Shown: positions 17,201-25,950, counted from the stretch's first letter. The stretch: DNA of 39,982 bases from UBA4717 sp045577925 (GCA_045577925.1 JAZNJH010000051.1:1-39982); one strand, 5' to 3'. Numbers and translations are program-made. The notes: a model not told the origin generated them from the letters alone.

Positions 17201-17898
17201 ATCCACAGAGATATGTCTGCACGCTTTTTTATATCAAAGTATTCAATATACTTCTTTGCTTTTTCGGCCTCCTTTTCAAGAGGACCGACGCGCGATGAAA
17301 GCTCACTTAAAATATCGTTGACACGTGTCAGGTTGTCACTGACACCGTCAAGCTTTTTCTGCGCCTCGTTCTTTTTGTATTTATACTTGGCTATTCCCGC
17401 CGCTTCCTCGAATATACCGCGTCTTTCCTCGCTCTTCAAGGATATTATCTCAGAGATCTTACCCTGTCCGATAATAGAGTAACCTGTTCTGCCGACACCC
17501 GTATTCATGAACAGCTCATGTATATCCTTGAGTCTTACCGGCTTGCGGTTTATGTAATACTCGCTGTCGCCGGAGCGGAAATATTTACGTGTTACCGTTA
17601 CCTCATCGTAGGGAAGGTCAACAGAGCTTTCGCCATCTGTGTTGTCAAAGGTTACAGAAACCTCTGCATAGCTCATCTGACGGCGCTTGTCACTTCCGCC
17701 GAAGATAACGTCCTCCATTTTAGTGCCGCGTATATTACGGGAGGATATTTCGCCGAGAACCCATCTCATAGCATCCGAAATATTCGATTTACCGCTTCCG
17801 TTCGGGCCGACTACGATAGTTGAGCCTTTTTCAAACGTAAGCACTGTTTTATCCGGAAACGATTTGAATCCGTTAAGTTCAAGCGATTTTAACAGCAT
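14296..17898 (-). CDS. smc: Chromosome segregation protein SMC
   Basis: 1200 residues, the usual bacterial SMC length. It forms the condensin core with ScpA/ScpB. Walker A GPNGSGKSN (31-39) is followed by a long coiled coil, a hinge of roughly 500-680 (region GDIYGPLSKLIKVDQRY to GGSFTGGS), a second coiled coil, the ABC signature LLSGGEQSFVAIAL, Walker B FCIFDEIEAALDEANV and the H-loop VITHRRPTM. All key ATPase residues are present. The gene sits between a radical SAM gene (22 nt upstream) and ftsY (1-nt overlap), the conserved Clostridia order. Confidence 0.98.
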   Translation of the reverse strand: MLLKSLELNGFKSFPDKTVLTFEKGSTIVVGPNGSGKSNISDAMRWVLGEISSRNIRGTKMEDVIFGGSDKRRQMSYAEVSVTFDNTDGESSVDLPYDEVTVTRKYFRSGDSEYYINRKPVRLKDIHELFMNTGVGRTGYSIIGQGKISEIISLKSEERRGIFEEAAGIAKYKYKKNEAQKKLDGVSDNLTRVNDILSELSSRVGPLEKEAEKAKKYIEYFDIKKRADISLWIYDIDKLNEEIKKAGEDFIIAKEELDVINATISSLEAQNERASQSAGQNKLEYEKMTQEIADCTKRMHELDSSSMMAQSNISHRESLKKIREGEIEKLSEKLAIIKDSIDKAILAADELNASLSEKTKEREKLTEESAKAAELIKEKAELIDSLFEKIRENENLINEKKLRLSALESTRQKSSERHQDLLKSADAYRQSLGILKGRIAKADEKIDAYDKKASEIENRLSLSDNAIAEYAKELDRLDAESRENYIELSTKEQRVSALKRMDELLEGYSQSVRFVMGEYEKGNIDGAGDIYGPLSKLIKVDQRYSLAIETALGANLQNIVVDNENSAKAAIRHLKAKNAGRATFYPVTSMKERTSPVSEKEADKYRGFLGLADTIIDYDKKFEPVIKNLLGATLIFDNIDNATAMAKACGYKVRVVTLDGQIINAGGSFTGGSAKRESGILTRTSECERLEKEIRKLRESGEGIKGEIERISGLADKLKSESAGERNNLAIIDSLRNAEKTQREVLKSQAESDERLLAECEGDISKLGEDDISNTSEYESLILECKNLEIENTEIGNRRFELDSEKYELEMQSEKRAEEVAQLNIAVVEIGKDIESANERLDEKKSQLSETEEALSAAASEIEKLEEDNRNALGSIESDRSVIKELEEKIVSIEAERQKNIEEGLSLEKRRNDLSVKLRDNNDRRNNVSIEHTRLENRCTNLNNELDKKSARLWDEYELTYSSALECGYEKVTKENRNQVAELQTEYRNKLRALGSVNVNAVEEYANVKERHDFLSAQVADLEKSKGELLEIITKLEGEMCEVFVKAFEDISRNFRIVFKELFGGGEAELILTDPDNVLTSGIEIRVAPPGKIIKSLMLLSGGEQSFVAIALIFAILRVNPTPFCIFDEIEAALDEANVFRFADYIKRYSDKNQFIVITHRRPTMEIADKLYGVTMYEKGISKILTLEVGEIEQKVGIKS

Positions 17899-17920
17899 AG
17901 CTGTTCCCCCCTTTCCAAAT

Positions 17921-18940
17921 TTATACTGATAATATTATATTATATCTCAAAATATCATTTTTTTCAATAACTTTAATATTTTTTACATAATATTCATCTT
18001 GTAATCTGCGCTTATTTTCTCTTTGGTGTCCCGACACCTTGGAAACCTCGCCCGGTGCAGAATATATGATCAGATCTCTGCCTCGCAGCTTATCTGCAAG
18101 CTTTTCTTCTTCAATGCGTTTTTTTATAATATCATAATACAAAAGAGAATCCACCATTTCGCCTATCGCGCTGTGATAATCTCCTGCGTATACATTATCG
18201 CTTCCCGTCAGATTTTCGCTCGACTGAAGCCCGACTCTTATTACTTCGACACCGTTTTTAACAAAAACACTCTTTGCACTTTTGCTTCTTTTTACCGCCT
18301 CATCGAGTGTCAGAGGAGTATACAGGCCCTCTTTTGCCATTTTGCAGAGCTCTGTATCACTAAAAACGACCGTCGGGTAAATTCTCGCTCCTGCGGCTCC
18401 GCTTTTGCATATTTCCTCTGCCGTGTATATCTCGTCGTCTTCGCTTGACTCCGGCAGGCCTATCATCATCTGCCCCACAAGCTCAAAGCCGTTTTCTGAT
18501 ATAAGCTCCATAGCAAGACGCGAATCTTTTGCCGTATGTCCTCTTTTTGAAGACGCCAGCACCTTGTCAGACATACTCTGTATACCAAGCTCTATGCTTT
18601 TAACTCCATAGTCTTTGAGTATACCGAGTATCTCTTTATCAATATAGTCGGGTCTGGTCGAAAGTCTTATTGAACCGACCGCACCCTTGTCAATATATTC
18701 CTTTGCCACAGACAACAGATATATCATTTCGTTTCTGTCTATGCCTGTAAAGCTTCCGCCGAAAAATGCTATCTGTACGCTTGAATCAGCTTCAACCGTT
18801 TCAAGCGCTCTCTCTATCTCAGAGCGCACGTTTTCTTTCTGATAATCACAATGCCCCGATATCGTTCTCTGATTGCAGAAAACGCAGTCGTTGGGGCAAC
18901 CGAGATGCGGTATGAATACGGGTATGTTTATATGCCGCAT
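17921..18940 (-). CDS. Elp3-like radical SAM protein of the rnc-smc cluster
   Basis: 339 residues. The CxxxCxxC cluster motif for the radical-SAM 4Fe-4S centre is at Cys15, Cys19, Cys22 (GCPNDCVFCNQ). IAFFGGSFTG and a string of barrel strands follow (SIRLSTRPDYID, SIELGIQSM, VGQMMIGLP, VIRVGLQ). This matches the COG1243/Elp3-like radical SAM half; no GNAT acetyltransferase domain is present at this length. It is commonly found between rnc and smc in Clostridia, but its substrate is not known to me. It starts on the last base of the rnc stop codon (1-nt overlap). Confidence 0.85.
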   Translation of the reverse strand: MRHINIPVFIPHLGCPNDCVFCNQRTISGHCDYQKENVRSEIERALETVEADSSVQIAFFGGSFTGIDRNEMIYLLSVAKEYIDKGAVGSIRLSTRPDYIDKEILGILKDYGVKSIELGIQSMSDKVLASSKRGHTAKDSRLAMELISENGFELVGQMMIGLPESSEDDEIYTAEEICKSGAAGARIYPTVVFSDTELCKMAKEGLYTPLTLDEAVKRSKSAKSVFVKNGVEVIRVGLQSSENLTGSDNVYAGDYHSAIGEMVDSLLYYDIIKKRIEEEKLADKLRGRDLIIYSAPGEVSKVSGHQRENKRRLQDEYYVKNIKVIEKNDILRYNIILSV

Positions 18941-19650
18941 TATCTGAAATACCCGAGAGCTTCACGCGCGGCATCCTGCTCCGCCGCCCTCTTGCTTCTG
19001 CCTTTTCCGTGACCGATAACGTTACTGTTAAGCCTTGCTTCAACCTTGAATATCTTTTCGTGATCGGGTCCGCTTTCGCCAACAAGCACGTATTCAAGCT
19101 TCTCTCCGCACGCCTGCTGTACTATCTGCTGAAGCTCGGTTTTATAGTCTGTCATCATTCCCGAGGAAACGTATCCCTTTATTTCAGGCTCAATAAGGGG
19201 CATAAGAAATTCTGCCGCCCTCTCTTTATTGCTTCCCGAATCAAGATACACCGCCGCAAGAAGCGCTTCAAACGCATCGGCAAGAATAGATGCCCTTTCA
19301 CGTCCTCCGCCAAGCGCCTCTCCCTTACCGAGAAGCAGGCACTTTCCAAGCTCTATCTGCCCTGCAAGCTTCGCAAGAGTTTTCTCGCAAACAACGCTTG
19401 CGCGTATTTTTGTAAGCTGTCCCTCAGGGAATTTTTTATAGTCTGCGAATATATGCTCGCTAACGATAATAGATAGCACCGAATCGCCTAAAAATTCAAG
19501 CCTTTCGTTATATTCAACGTCTGATTTTTTAGTTTTCATCTCATTTGCATAAGATGAATGAGTCAGTGCGGTTATTATGTATTTACGGGATTTAAAAACG
19601 TATCCGATGCGCTTTTCGAGCGCAGCAATATTTTCGTTTATGTAATCCAT
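18940..19650 (-). CDS. rnc: Ribonuclease III
   Basis: 236 residues. It cleaves double-stranded RNA in rRNA and mRNA processing. The catalytic signature ERLEFLGDSVLS (49-60) is intact, with downstream acidic residues around LADAFEALLAAVYLD. The C-terminal ~70 residues form the double-stranded RNA binding domain (DYKTELQQIVQ... KGRSKRAAEQDAAREAL). The gene lies 40 nt after trmFO and overlaps the radical SAM gene by 1 nt. Confidence 0.97.
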   Translation of the reverse strand: MDYINENIAALEKRIGYVFKSRKYIITALTHSSYANEMKTKKSDVEYNERLEFLGDSVLSIIVSEHIFADYKKFPEGQLTKIRASVVCEKTLAKLAGQIELGKCLLLGKGEALGGGRERASILADAFEALLAAVYLDSGSNKERAAEFLMPLIEPEIKGYVSSGMMTDYKTELQQIVQQACGEKLEYVLVGESGPDHEKIFKVEARLNSNVIGHGKGRSKRAAEQDAAREALGYFR

Positions 19651-19690
19651 TTTTATCCTTTCCTTTCGGAAATAATTTCAAGATCCTGTC

Positions 19691-21013
19691 TTATCTGATG
19701 TCGCAGAGAATACTGTCAATATATTCAAGCGAGCGCTCTGCCGCCGCATCTGCTCTGCCCTTTTTGCCGCCGCGTATTTTTTTATCAAAAGGCTTTATAA
19801 GACCGAAATTTGCGTTCATCGGCTGGAATTTTTCAACCGTAACGTCACTTACGTATGCGGCCATAGACCCTATAATACTTGATGAGTCGAAAATAAAGCT
19901 TTCCTTGCCAAGCACACGAAATGCAGCGTTAAGTCCTGCCACGAATCCCGACGCGCACGATTCAACGTAGCCTTCAACGCCTGTCATTTGTCCTGCAAAA
20001 AAGATCTTGTTGTTATCTCTCATAGAGTAGTCTGCAGAAAGAAGCCCCGGTGAATTTATAAATGTATTTCTGTGCATAACACCAAAGCGTAGAAATTCGG
20101 CATTCTCAAGCCCCGGTATCATTGAAAATACGCGTTTTTGCTCGCCAAAAGTCAGGTGAGTCTGGAAGCCAACGAGGTTATACATCGTTTTAGAAAGATT
20201 TTCCTGTCTGAGCTGAACTACGGCATACGGCTCTCTGCCCGTTCTCGGGTCTATGAGTCCAACAGGCTTTAAGGGACCGTAAAGAAGAGTTTCAAAGCCT
20301 CTTTTCGCCATAACTTCAACGGGCATACAGCCCTCAAATACGGTAAGCTTTTCCTGAGACTGACGATCAAAATCCTTTATCTCTGCTTCTTTTGCACCTA
20401 TAAGCTCGTTATAGAAGGCTTCATATTCCTCTCTTGTGAACGGGCAGTTGATATATGCCGCTTCTCCCTTATCGTATCTTGAAGCAACGAACGCCTTACT
20501 CATATCTATACTTGCCGCGTCAACGATAGGTGCCGCCGCATCAAAAAAGTGAAGATAATCACGGCCGATAAGTGCTGATATTTTTTCTGAAAAAGCATCA
20601 GACGTAAGAGGTCCTGTTGCTATAACGGTTATCCCGTCGGGAATTTCTGTGACCTCGCCCTCTATAACCTCGATATTGTCATGCTCTTTTATCTTTTTCG
20701 TTATATAGTCGGAAAAAGCATATCTGTCTACGGCGAGAGCTCCGCCTGCAGGAACCTCGGTTTTATATGCCGCTTCTATAATAAGCGAGCCGAGCCTGTT
20801 CAGCTCCTCTTTTAAAAGCCCCACCGCGTTGTATATCTGATTTGAGCGCAGAGAATTTGAGCAGACAAGCTCTGCAAAGCCCGCGTGGTGATGAGCAGGA
20901 GTATATTTCAAAGGCTTCATTTCATAAAGCTTTACTTTGACTCCTCTTTCTGCCGCCTGCCACGCTGCCTCGCATCCCGCAAGCCCTGCGCCGATCACGT
21001 TTATTTCATTCAT
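19691..21013 (-). CDS. trmFO: TrmFO, folate/FAD-dependent tRNA m5U54 methyltransferase
   Basis: 440 residues, full length. TrmFO makes 5-methyluridine at position 54 of the tRNA T loop, using methylene-tetrahydrofolate and FAD. The FAD-binding start VIGAGLAGCEAAWQAAERG is followed by the family-specific HHHAGFAELVCSNSLRSNQ, then VAIATGPLTSD-like sequence (VIATGPLTSDAFSE) and GQMTGVEGYVESCASGFVAG near the C-terminus. It follows topA at 46 nt. The gap contains two interlocked inverted repeats that include its ribosome binding site (separate entry). Confidence 0.97.
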   Translation of the reverse strand: MNEINVIGAGLAGCEAAWQAAERGVKVKLYEMKPLKYTPAHHHAGFAELVCSNSLRSNQIYNAVGLLKEELNRLGSLIIEAAYKTEVPAGGALAVDRYAFSDYITKKIKEHDNIEVIEGEVTEIPDGITVIATGPLTSDAFSEKISALIGRDYLHFFDAAAPIVDAASIDMSKAFVASRYDKGEAAYINCPFTREEYEAFYNELIGAKEAEIKDFDRQSQEKLTVFEGCMPVEVMAKRGFETLLYGPLKPVGLIDPRTGREPYAVVQLRQENLSKTMYNLVGFQTHLTFGEQKRVFSMIPGLENAEFLRFGVMHRNTFINSPGLLSADYSMRDNNKIFFAGQMTGVEGYVESCASGFVAGLNAAFRVLGKESFIFDSSSIIGSMAAYVSDVTVEKFQPMNANFGLIKPFDKKIRGGKKGRADAAAERSLEYIDSILCDIR

Positions 21014-21017
21014 TGTA

Positions 21018-21052
21018 GTAACCTCTTTCCGATAAGAGGTTACTTATCGGAA
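21018..21052 (-). promoter_or_regulatory. Interlocked hairpins overlapping the trmFO ribosome binding site
   Basis: In the topA-trmFO gap, minus-strand order is A (TTCCGATAA), B (GTAACCTCTT), A' (TTATCGGAA), B' (AAGAGGTTAC), then TACA and the ATG. A pairs with A' over 9 bp and B pairs with B' over 10 bp; A' overlaps both B and B' by 1-2 nt. B' contains the only plausible ribosome binding site (AAGAGG). The two pairings can alternate, or together form an H-type pseudoknot. One would hide the binding site. No T-run follows, so it is not a terminator. Confidence 0.6.
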
Positions 21053-21059
21053 AACTTTA

Positions 21060-23315
21060 TTATTCTTTGATTTCGATTTCTTTTTTGAACGTACAGCCCT
21101 CTTTTTTGCAATATGCGACATTCCTGCCTTTCTTTACAAACAAAGGCTCGCCGCAATCGGGGCAATTTTCGCCTGCAGGCATATCCCATGACGAAAAATC
21201 ACAGTCGGGATAGCGCTCGCAGCTATAAAATACGCTTTTATTTTTTCCGTGCTTCTGTATTACCTTTGCGCCGCACTTAGGGCATGCAACGCCAATATCC
21301 TTGGTTATCTGCTTTGTGGTCTTGCACTTAGGATAGTTAGAGCATGCAAGGAAGCTTCCGAATTTACCCGTACGTACAACCATATCAGCGCCGCAATTTT
21401 CGCATTTTTCGCCGCTTACAGCCTCAGGCTTTTCTTCCTTTTTGGGCGCAGTCAGCGGCTTTGTGTTTTTACAATCAGGATAGTTGGGGCATGCGGCAAA
21501 TTTACCGTATCTGCCTTCCTTGACGATCATTTTACTTCCGCACTTATCGCAGATTATATCGGTTTCTTCAACGGGTAATTCAAAGCCGTCGCCATAAGAT
21601 TCAGACATTGCTGCTTCAAGGCTTTCTGCAAAATCTCCGTAAAAATTCTTGAGTACGCCAAGAAGCGTTTCTTCACCGTTTTCGATCTCATCAAGCTTAT
21701 CTTCTATATTTGCAGTAAATCCGTAGTCTACGATCGTCGGGAATTTTGCAACCATAAGTCTTGTTGTGATTTCTCCAAGCTGAGTTGCAACAAGGCTTTT
21801 TCCCTCGCGCTTTACGTATCCGCGCGCTATTATCGTTGTTATAATAGGTGTAAAGGTACTCGGTCTGCCAATACCCTTTTCTTCAAGAAATTTAATAAGA
21901 GAAGCTTCCGTATATCTCGGGGGCGGCTCTGTGAAATGCTGTTCGGGAAGTATAGCCGAGGCCTTAAGGCACTCTCCGTTTGTAAGGCTCGGAAGCTTTG
22001 CCTTTTTATCCTTTTCACTGTATCCGCTCTGTGTGTTCTCGTCCTCAGACTCCTCGTATATAGACATATAGCCTGCAAATTTAACCGAATATCCACTTGA
22101 ATGGAATATATATCCTGCGGCCTCAATATCTGCATTTACTGTATCTATTTCTGCAGATGCCATCTGGCTTGCAACGAATCTTGACCATATCAGCTTATAA
22201 AGCTTATACTGATCGTTTGTAAGACGCGCCTTTATCATATCAGGCTCTAGAGTTACGTCTGTGGGACGGATAGCTTCGTGAGCATCCTGCGCATTTGCCT
22301 TAGTCTTATAAACACGGCGCACTTCGGGATAATATCTCTCGCCATACTTTGAAACTATATAATCTCTTGCAAAATTTGCGGCTTCATCAGATACTCTGAG
22401 CGAGTCTGTACGCATATACGTGATAAGACCGTGAACTCCGCCATGCTCGCTTCCAAGACTTATACCTTCGTAAAGCTCTTGCGCCACCTTCATTATTCTC
22501 TGAGAGTGGAATCCAAGCTTCTTAGAAGCCTCCTGCTGCATTGTTGACGTTGTAAAGGGCGGAAGCGGATTTTTCTGTCTTACCGCTTTTTTAACGGCTT
22601 TTACAACGAACTCGCCGCCTTCTACGGCACGCACTATCTTCATTGCTTCTGCTTCATTGGCAAGTTCGATCTTATTCTTTTTATCGCCAAAAAATCTTGC
22701 AACAAGAACTTCCTTATCGGCTCCCTGGAGCTTTGCCTCTATCGTCCAGTATTCGCTCGGGGTAAATGCGCGGATCTCGTCCTCGCGTTCAACGATTATA
22801 CGAGTTGCAACAGACTGAACTCTTCCTGCGGAAAGCCCGCTCTTTACCCTCTTCCACAAATACGGGCTGAGCTTATAACCAACTATACGGTCAAGTATAC
22901 GGCGCGCCTGCTGAGCGTTGACTGTATCCATGTCAATATCTCTCGGATTCTTAATCGCCGTCTTGATCGCCGATTTTGTGAGCTCGTTGAACGTAACGCG
23001 CTTCACCTTTTCATCAGGCAGATCGAGCGCTTTTACGAGATGCCAGGAAATAGCCTCTCCTTCACGGTCAGGGTCGGTTGCAAGGAAAACTTTAGACGCC
23101 GCCTTAGCTTCCTTTTTGAGCTCCTTTATAAGGTCGCCCTTTCCTCTGATATTTATATATTTAGGTTCAAAATCATTATCTATATCAACACCGAGTGTAC
23201 TCTTGGGAAGATCTCTTACGTGGCCTATTGATGCTACTACCTTGTAGCCTGAGCCAAGGCAGCTTTTAATAGTGCCGATCTTTGAGGGGGACTCGATTAT
23301 AAGTAAATTTGCCAT
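21060..23315 (-). CDS. topA: DNA topoisomerase I
   Basis: 751 residues. This type IA enzyme relaxes negative supercoils. The TOPRIM domain (LLIIESPSKIGTIK to ATDPDREGEAISWHL, DxD at 81-83) is complete. The catalytic Tyr sits in GLITYMRTDSLRVS near residue 298. The C-terminus carries four Cys4 zinc ribbons beginning CDKCGSKM, CENCGADM, CPKCGAKV and CPDCGEPL. The last one ends in the shorter AYCKKEGC. The dprA-topA order is common in Firmicutes. It lies 47 nt after dprA. Confidence 0.98.
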   Translation of the reverse strand: MANLLIIESPSKIGTIKSCLGSGYKVVASIGHVRDLPKSTLGVDIDNDFEPKYINIRGKGDLIKELKKEAKAASKVFLATDPDREGEAISWHLVKALDLPDEKVKRVTFNELTKSAIKTAIKNPRDIDMDTVNAQQARRILDRIVGYKLSPYLWKRVKSGLSAGRVQSVATRIIVEREDEIRAFTPSEYWTIEAKLQGADKEVLVARFFGDKKNKIELANEAEAMKIVRAVEGGEFVVKAVKKAVRQKNPLPPFTTSTMQQEASKKLGFHSQRIMKVAQELYEGISLGSEHGGVHGLITYMRTDSLRVSDEAANFARDYIVSKYGERYYPEVRRVYKTKANAQDAHEAIRPTDVTLEPDMIKARLTNDQYKLYKLIWSRFVASQMASAEIDTVNADIEAAGYIFHSSGYSVKFAGYMSIYEESEDENTQSGYSEKDKKAKLPSLTNGECLKASAILPEQHFTEPPPRYTEASLIKFLEEKGIGRPSTFTPIITTIIARGYVKREGKSLVATQLGEITTRLMVAKFPTIVDYGFTANIEDKLDEIENGEETLLGVLKNFYGDFAESLEAAMSESYGDGFELPVEETDIICDKCGSKMIVKEGRYGKFAACPNYPDCKNTKPLTAPKKEEKPEAVSGEKCENCGADMVVRTGKFGSFLACSNYPKCKTTKQITKDIGVACPKCGAKVIQKHGKNKSVFYSCERYPDCDFSSWDMPAGENCPDCGEPLFVKKGRNVAYCKKEGCTFKKEIEIKE

Positions 23316-23362
23316 AAAGCTATGGTCATCCTTTCCAAATTTCTTTAGCCTTTGTAATAATT

Positions 23363-24688
23363 CTATTCTATGGGAGCGTAACAGTCTCCGGGCAGTGCCC
23401 TTATAAGCTCAAGTATCTCAAGCTTTGTCAGCGCCGACATTATTTGAGACGCCGTATATTTTTCACACATGAGATCTTCAGCATTTATATTTTTATTATC
23501 ATACACCTTTTCAAAAACGTAGTTTTCAACCTCACTCAAGCCATCGGGCTTCGGCTTTTCAGGATTTGTCTTGTTATTATCCTTTAATACTTTTTTATCA
23601 GTTGTCGCTACCTTTTTTTCTTTTTTTGGCTCTGTTTTTTCTTTCGAGAAAAAGCCGCTTGATAAAAAGCTGTGAGAAGCAAGGCTTTTTCTCTTCATCT
23701 TATTCTTTTGCGAGATAAGCAAGCTTTCCGCTTCGGTATTGACCGTACGCGGTATAGCTATATCAAAATTAGTATTGTGCATAACGGCGCCCAGATACGA
23801 ATACTGACATACAAAATCCTCAACTATATCCTCAGCCGTCGTTATCGGCTTGGCTCCGTCCTTTATAAGTGATATCGGCCCTTCGCTTGTTGGCGAGGTT
23901 ATATCACCGGGCACTGCGTATACGCCTCTGCTTTGCTCGGTTGCAAATTTTGTGGTTATCAGCGCTCCGCTTTTCGCCCTGCACTCAATGAGCGCCACAG
24001 CATCTGAAAGTCCGCTGATTATTCTGTTTCGTATGGGAAAGTTCTTTCCCTTGGGCGGTGTACCGGGTGCAAACTCGGTAACAATCGCTCCGTTTTTAGC
24101 AATAAGCTTTGCAAGCTCTCTGTGCTCGGCAGGATATATTCTGTCTATACCCGTTCCCATAACGGCTATTGTCTTGCCGCCGTTCTTTATTGCCGCAAGC
24201 TGAGCGATACTGTCGTTTCCGTAAGCCAGACCGCTTATGACTATCGACCTTGCACGTGCCAGACCTCCGCCTATTTTATAAGCGGCTATTCTTCCGTAAT
24301 CGGTAAAATCACGCGTACCAACCACGCCAACCGTCAGCACCTCGTTCAGATTTGGCAGCTCACCGTACACGTACAAAAGAACGGGGTATGCATATATCCA
24401 TTTCAGCTTGACCGGGTAATCGGGCTCCATACAATGAAGCAGACGCACATTATGAGCCTTGCAGAAATCATATATTTCCTCTGCTGCCGTAAGGTCCTTA
24501 TCACAAAGCTTCTTTGCAAACTTACACTCAAGGCCGTCTATCTTTTCGTACTCGTCAAGCCCTGCCTCGTATATCTCTTTGGCATTCTTAAAATGCTCTA
24601 AAAGAAGCGCATAATTATTATTTGCAACGCCGCCCGTGAGACTCAACCATAACCAGTATATGTAATCGTCCACAATACATACCGTCAC
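23363..24688 (-). CDS. dprA: DNA-processing protein DprA
   Basis: 441 residues, longer than many DprA proteins. DprA loads RecA onto incoming single-stranded DNA during transformation. The Rossmann-like core shows VGVVGTRDFTDYG, VISGLAYGNDSIAQ, VMGTGIDRIYPAEH, GAIVTEFAPGT, FPIRNRIISGLSDA and AVPGDITSPTSEG. After it comes a Lys-rich, low-complexity linker (about 330-380, KKEKKVATTDKKVLKDNNK) and then a winged-helix DML1-like end (LSEVENYVFEKVYDNKNI). It overlaps the upstream methyltransferase by 4 nt. Confidence 0.96.
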   Translation of the reverse strand: MTVCIVDDYIYWLWLSLTGGVANNNYALLLEHFKNAKEIYEAGLDEYEKIDGLECKFAKKLCDKDLTAAEEIYDFCKAHNVRLLHCMEPDYPVKLKWIYAYPVLLYVYGELPNLNEVLTVGVVGTRDFTDYGRIAAYKIGGGLARARSIVISGLAYGNDSIAQLAAIKNGGKTIAVMGTGIDRIYPAEHRELAKLIAKNGAIVTEFAPGTPPKGKNFPIRNRIISGLSDAVALIECRAKSGALITTKFATEQSRGVYAVPGDITSPTSEGPISLIKDGAKPITTAEDIVEDFVCQYSYLGAVMHNTNFDIAIPRTVNTEAESLLISQKNKMKRKSLASHSFLSSGFFSKEKTEPKKEKKVATTDKKVLKDNNKTNPEKPKPDGLSEVENYVFEKVYDNKNINAEDLMCEKYTASQIMSALTKLEILELIRALPGDCYAPIE

Positions 24689-25536
24689 TTTCGTTTTCTT
24701 TTAAAAAGCTCCCACATCAGAACCGATGATGCTATTGAAGCATTCAGCGATTCGGTATTCTCTGCCATCGGAATGAATACGCTTCTTTCACATGCGTCTA
24801 TAACACTCTTTTCAAGTCCGCTTCCTTCATTTCCGATAACAAAGCACACACTTTCATTATTATCAATTTCAAGCTTATCAAGACCGACAGCTTCTCTGTC
24901 GAGCGCCGCCGCATAAACGTGCACGCCAAAGGCTCGCATATCCTCTATCTCTCTGAGTGCATTGTCAACAAGCTTGATCGGCGCTTTAAAAAGCGCTCCC
25001 ATAGAGCCTCTGACGACCTTGGGTGAAAAGAGGTCACAACAGCCACGGTCTATAACGACAGCGTCAATATCAAACGCGCATGCCGAACGAAGTACCGTTC
25101 CGAGATTTCCCGGGTCGCGAACGTCGCAAAGCATTATTACGGCACGCGGCTTTTGATAAAAGCTTTCATTATTATATATTGTATTATATTTTTCAAAAAA
25201 GTCAATAGTTTTTACAACAGTTATTATTCCCTGCGGAGATTTTTCACTTGTTATCTTTTCAAATACGTTTTTTTCAAGAACAAGTACTCGTGTGTTATCA
25301 CTTTTTATCTTCTCAAGCGAGCTTGTAACATACTCTGCAAACTCTGCTCTCTCAGATAAAAAATCTTCGCTTAACAGTACGAATTCTATCTCAGCACCGT
25401 ACTCTGCCGCCTCACAAAAAAGCTTTTCGCCATCAAGCATAAATAGCCCTTGGTCTTCACGGTGCTTCTTGGACTTAAGCTTTGCAAGGCGCACTACCGT
25501 AGGGTTGTTTTTAGATAATATGATCTCTTTTTTCAT
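24685..25536 (-). CDS. TrmH/SpoU-family RNA 2'-O-methyltransferase
   Basis: 283 residues. The N-terminal ~110 residues form the RNA-binding substrate domain (KSKKHREDQGLFMLDGEKLF). The SPOUT knot follows, with IMLCDVRDPGNLGTVLRSA, CFVIGNEGSGLEKSVID and IPMAENTESLNASIASSVLM, the three motifs that bind S-adenosylmethionine in this family. It likely methylates a ribose in rRNA or tRNA; the exact site cannot be read from sequence. It lies just beyond the rplT terminator and starts the dprA-topA cluster. I see no separate promoter in the 24-nt gap, so partial read-through from the L20 operon is likely. Confidence 0.92.
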   Translation of the reverse strand: MKKEIILSKNNPTVVRLAKLKSKKHREDQGLFMLDGEKLFCEAAEYGAEIEFVLLSEDFLSERAEFAEYVTSSLEKIKSDNTRVLVLEKNVFEKITSEKSPQGIITVVKTIDFFEKYNTIYNNESFYQKPRAVIMLCDVRDPGNLGTVLRSACAFDIDAVVIDRGCCDLFSPKVVRGSMGALFKAPIKLVDNALREIEDMRAFGVHVYAAALDREAVGLDKLEIDNNESVCFVIGNEGSGLEKSVIDACERSVFIPMAENTESLNASIASSVLMWELFKRKRK

Positions 25537-25560
25537 ATCTTACCTGTCTTAACAAATTTA

Positions 25561-25584
25561 AAAACCCGGTAAAAACCGGGTTTT
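25561..25584 (-). terminator. Terminator of the infC-rpmI-rplT operon
   Basis: A perfect 10-bp stem, AAAACCCGGT/ACCGGGTTTT, with a 4-nt A/T loop and a following T-rich tract on the minus strand, 10 nt beyond the rplT stop. Confidence 0.85.
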
Positions 25585-25593
25585 ATAGCTTTT

Positions 25594-25950
25594 TTATTTA
25601 AGAGCTGCCTTTGCCTTTTCTGCAATTGCTGCAAATGCTTCCTTATCGGAAACTGCAATTTCTGCAAGCATCTTGCGGTTGAGGTCGATTCCTGCAACCT
25701 TGAGGCCGTGCATAAGTGTTGAATAGTTCATGCCGCATACCTTTGCCTGCGCGGAAATTCTTGTGATCCAGAGAGAACGGAAGTCTCTCTTCTTCATCTT
25801 TCTTCCGGCGAATGCATAGTTGCCGCTCTTCATGACCTGTTCTTTGGCCATCTTGAAGTGCTTGCTCTTTGCGCCCCAGTAGCCCTTTGCGAGCTTGAGC
25901 ATTTTATTTCTTCTCTTGCGAGTCATCATCGCGCCTTTAACTCTTGCCAT
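25594..25950 (-). CDS. rplT: Ribosomal protein bL20
   Basis: 118 residues, standard size. The sequence shows the L20 signature ARVKGAMMTRKRRNKMLKLA at the start, KGYWGAKSKHFKMAKEQVMK and SLWITRISAQAKVCGMNYS. An early assembly protein of the 50S subunit, it also represses its own operon in Firmicutes by binding the infC leader (see 26751-26880). Third gene of infC-rpmI-rplT, followed by a strong terminator. Confidence 0.98.
   Translation of the reverse strand: MARVKGAMMTRKRRNKMLKLAKGYWGAKSKHFKMAKEQVMKSGNYAFAGRKMKKRDFRSLWITRISAQAKVCGMNYSTLMHGLKVAGIDLNRKMLAEIAVSDKEAFAAIAEKAKAALK

Noticed and set aside
21018..21052. Intrinsic terminator between topA and trmFO
   Set aside because: No T-run on the transcribed side, and the stems overlap the trmFO binding site.
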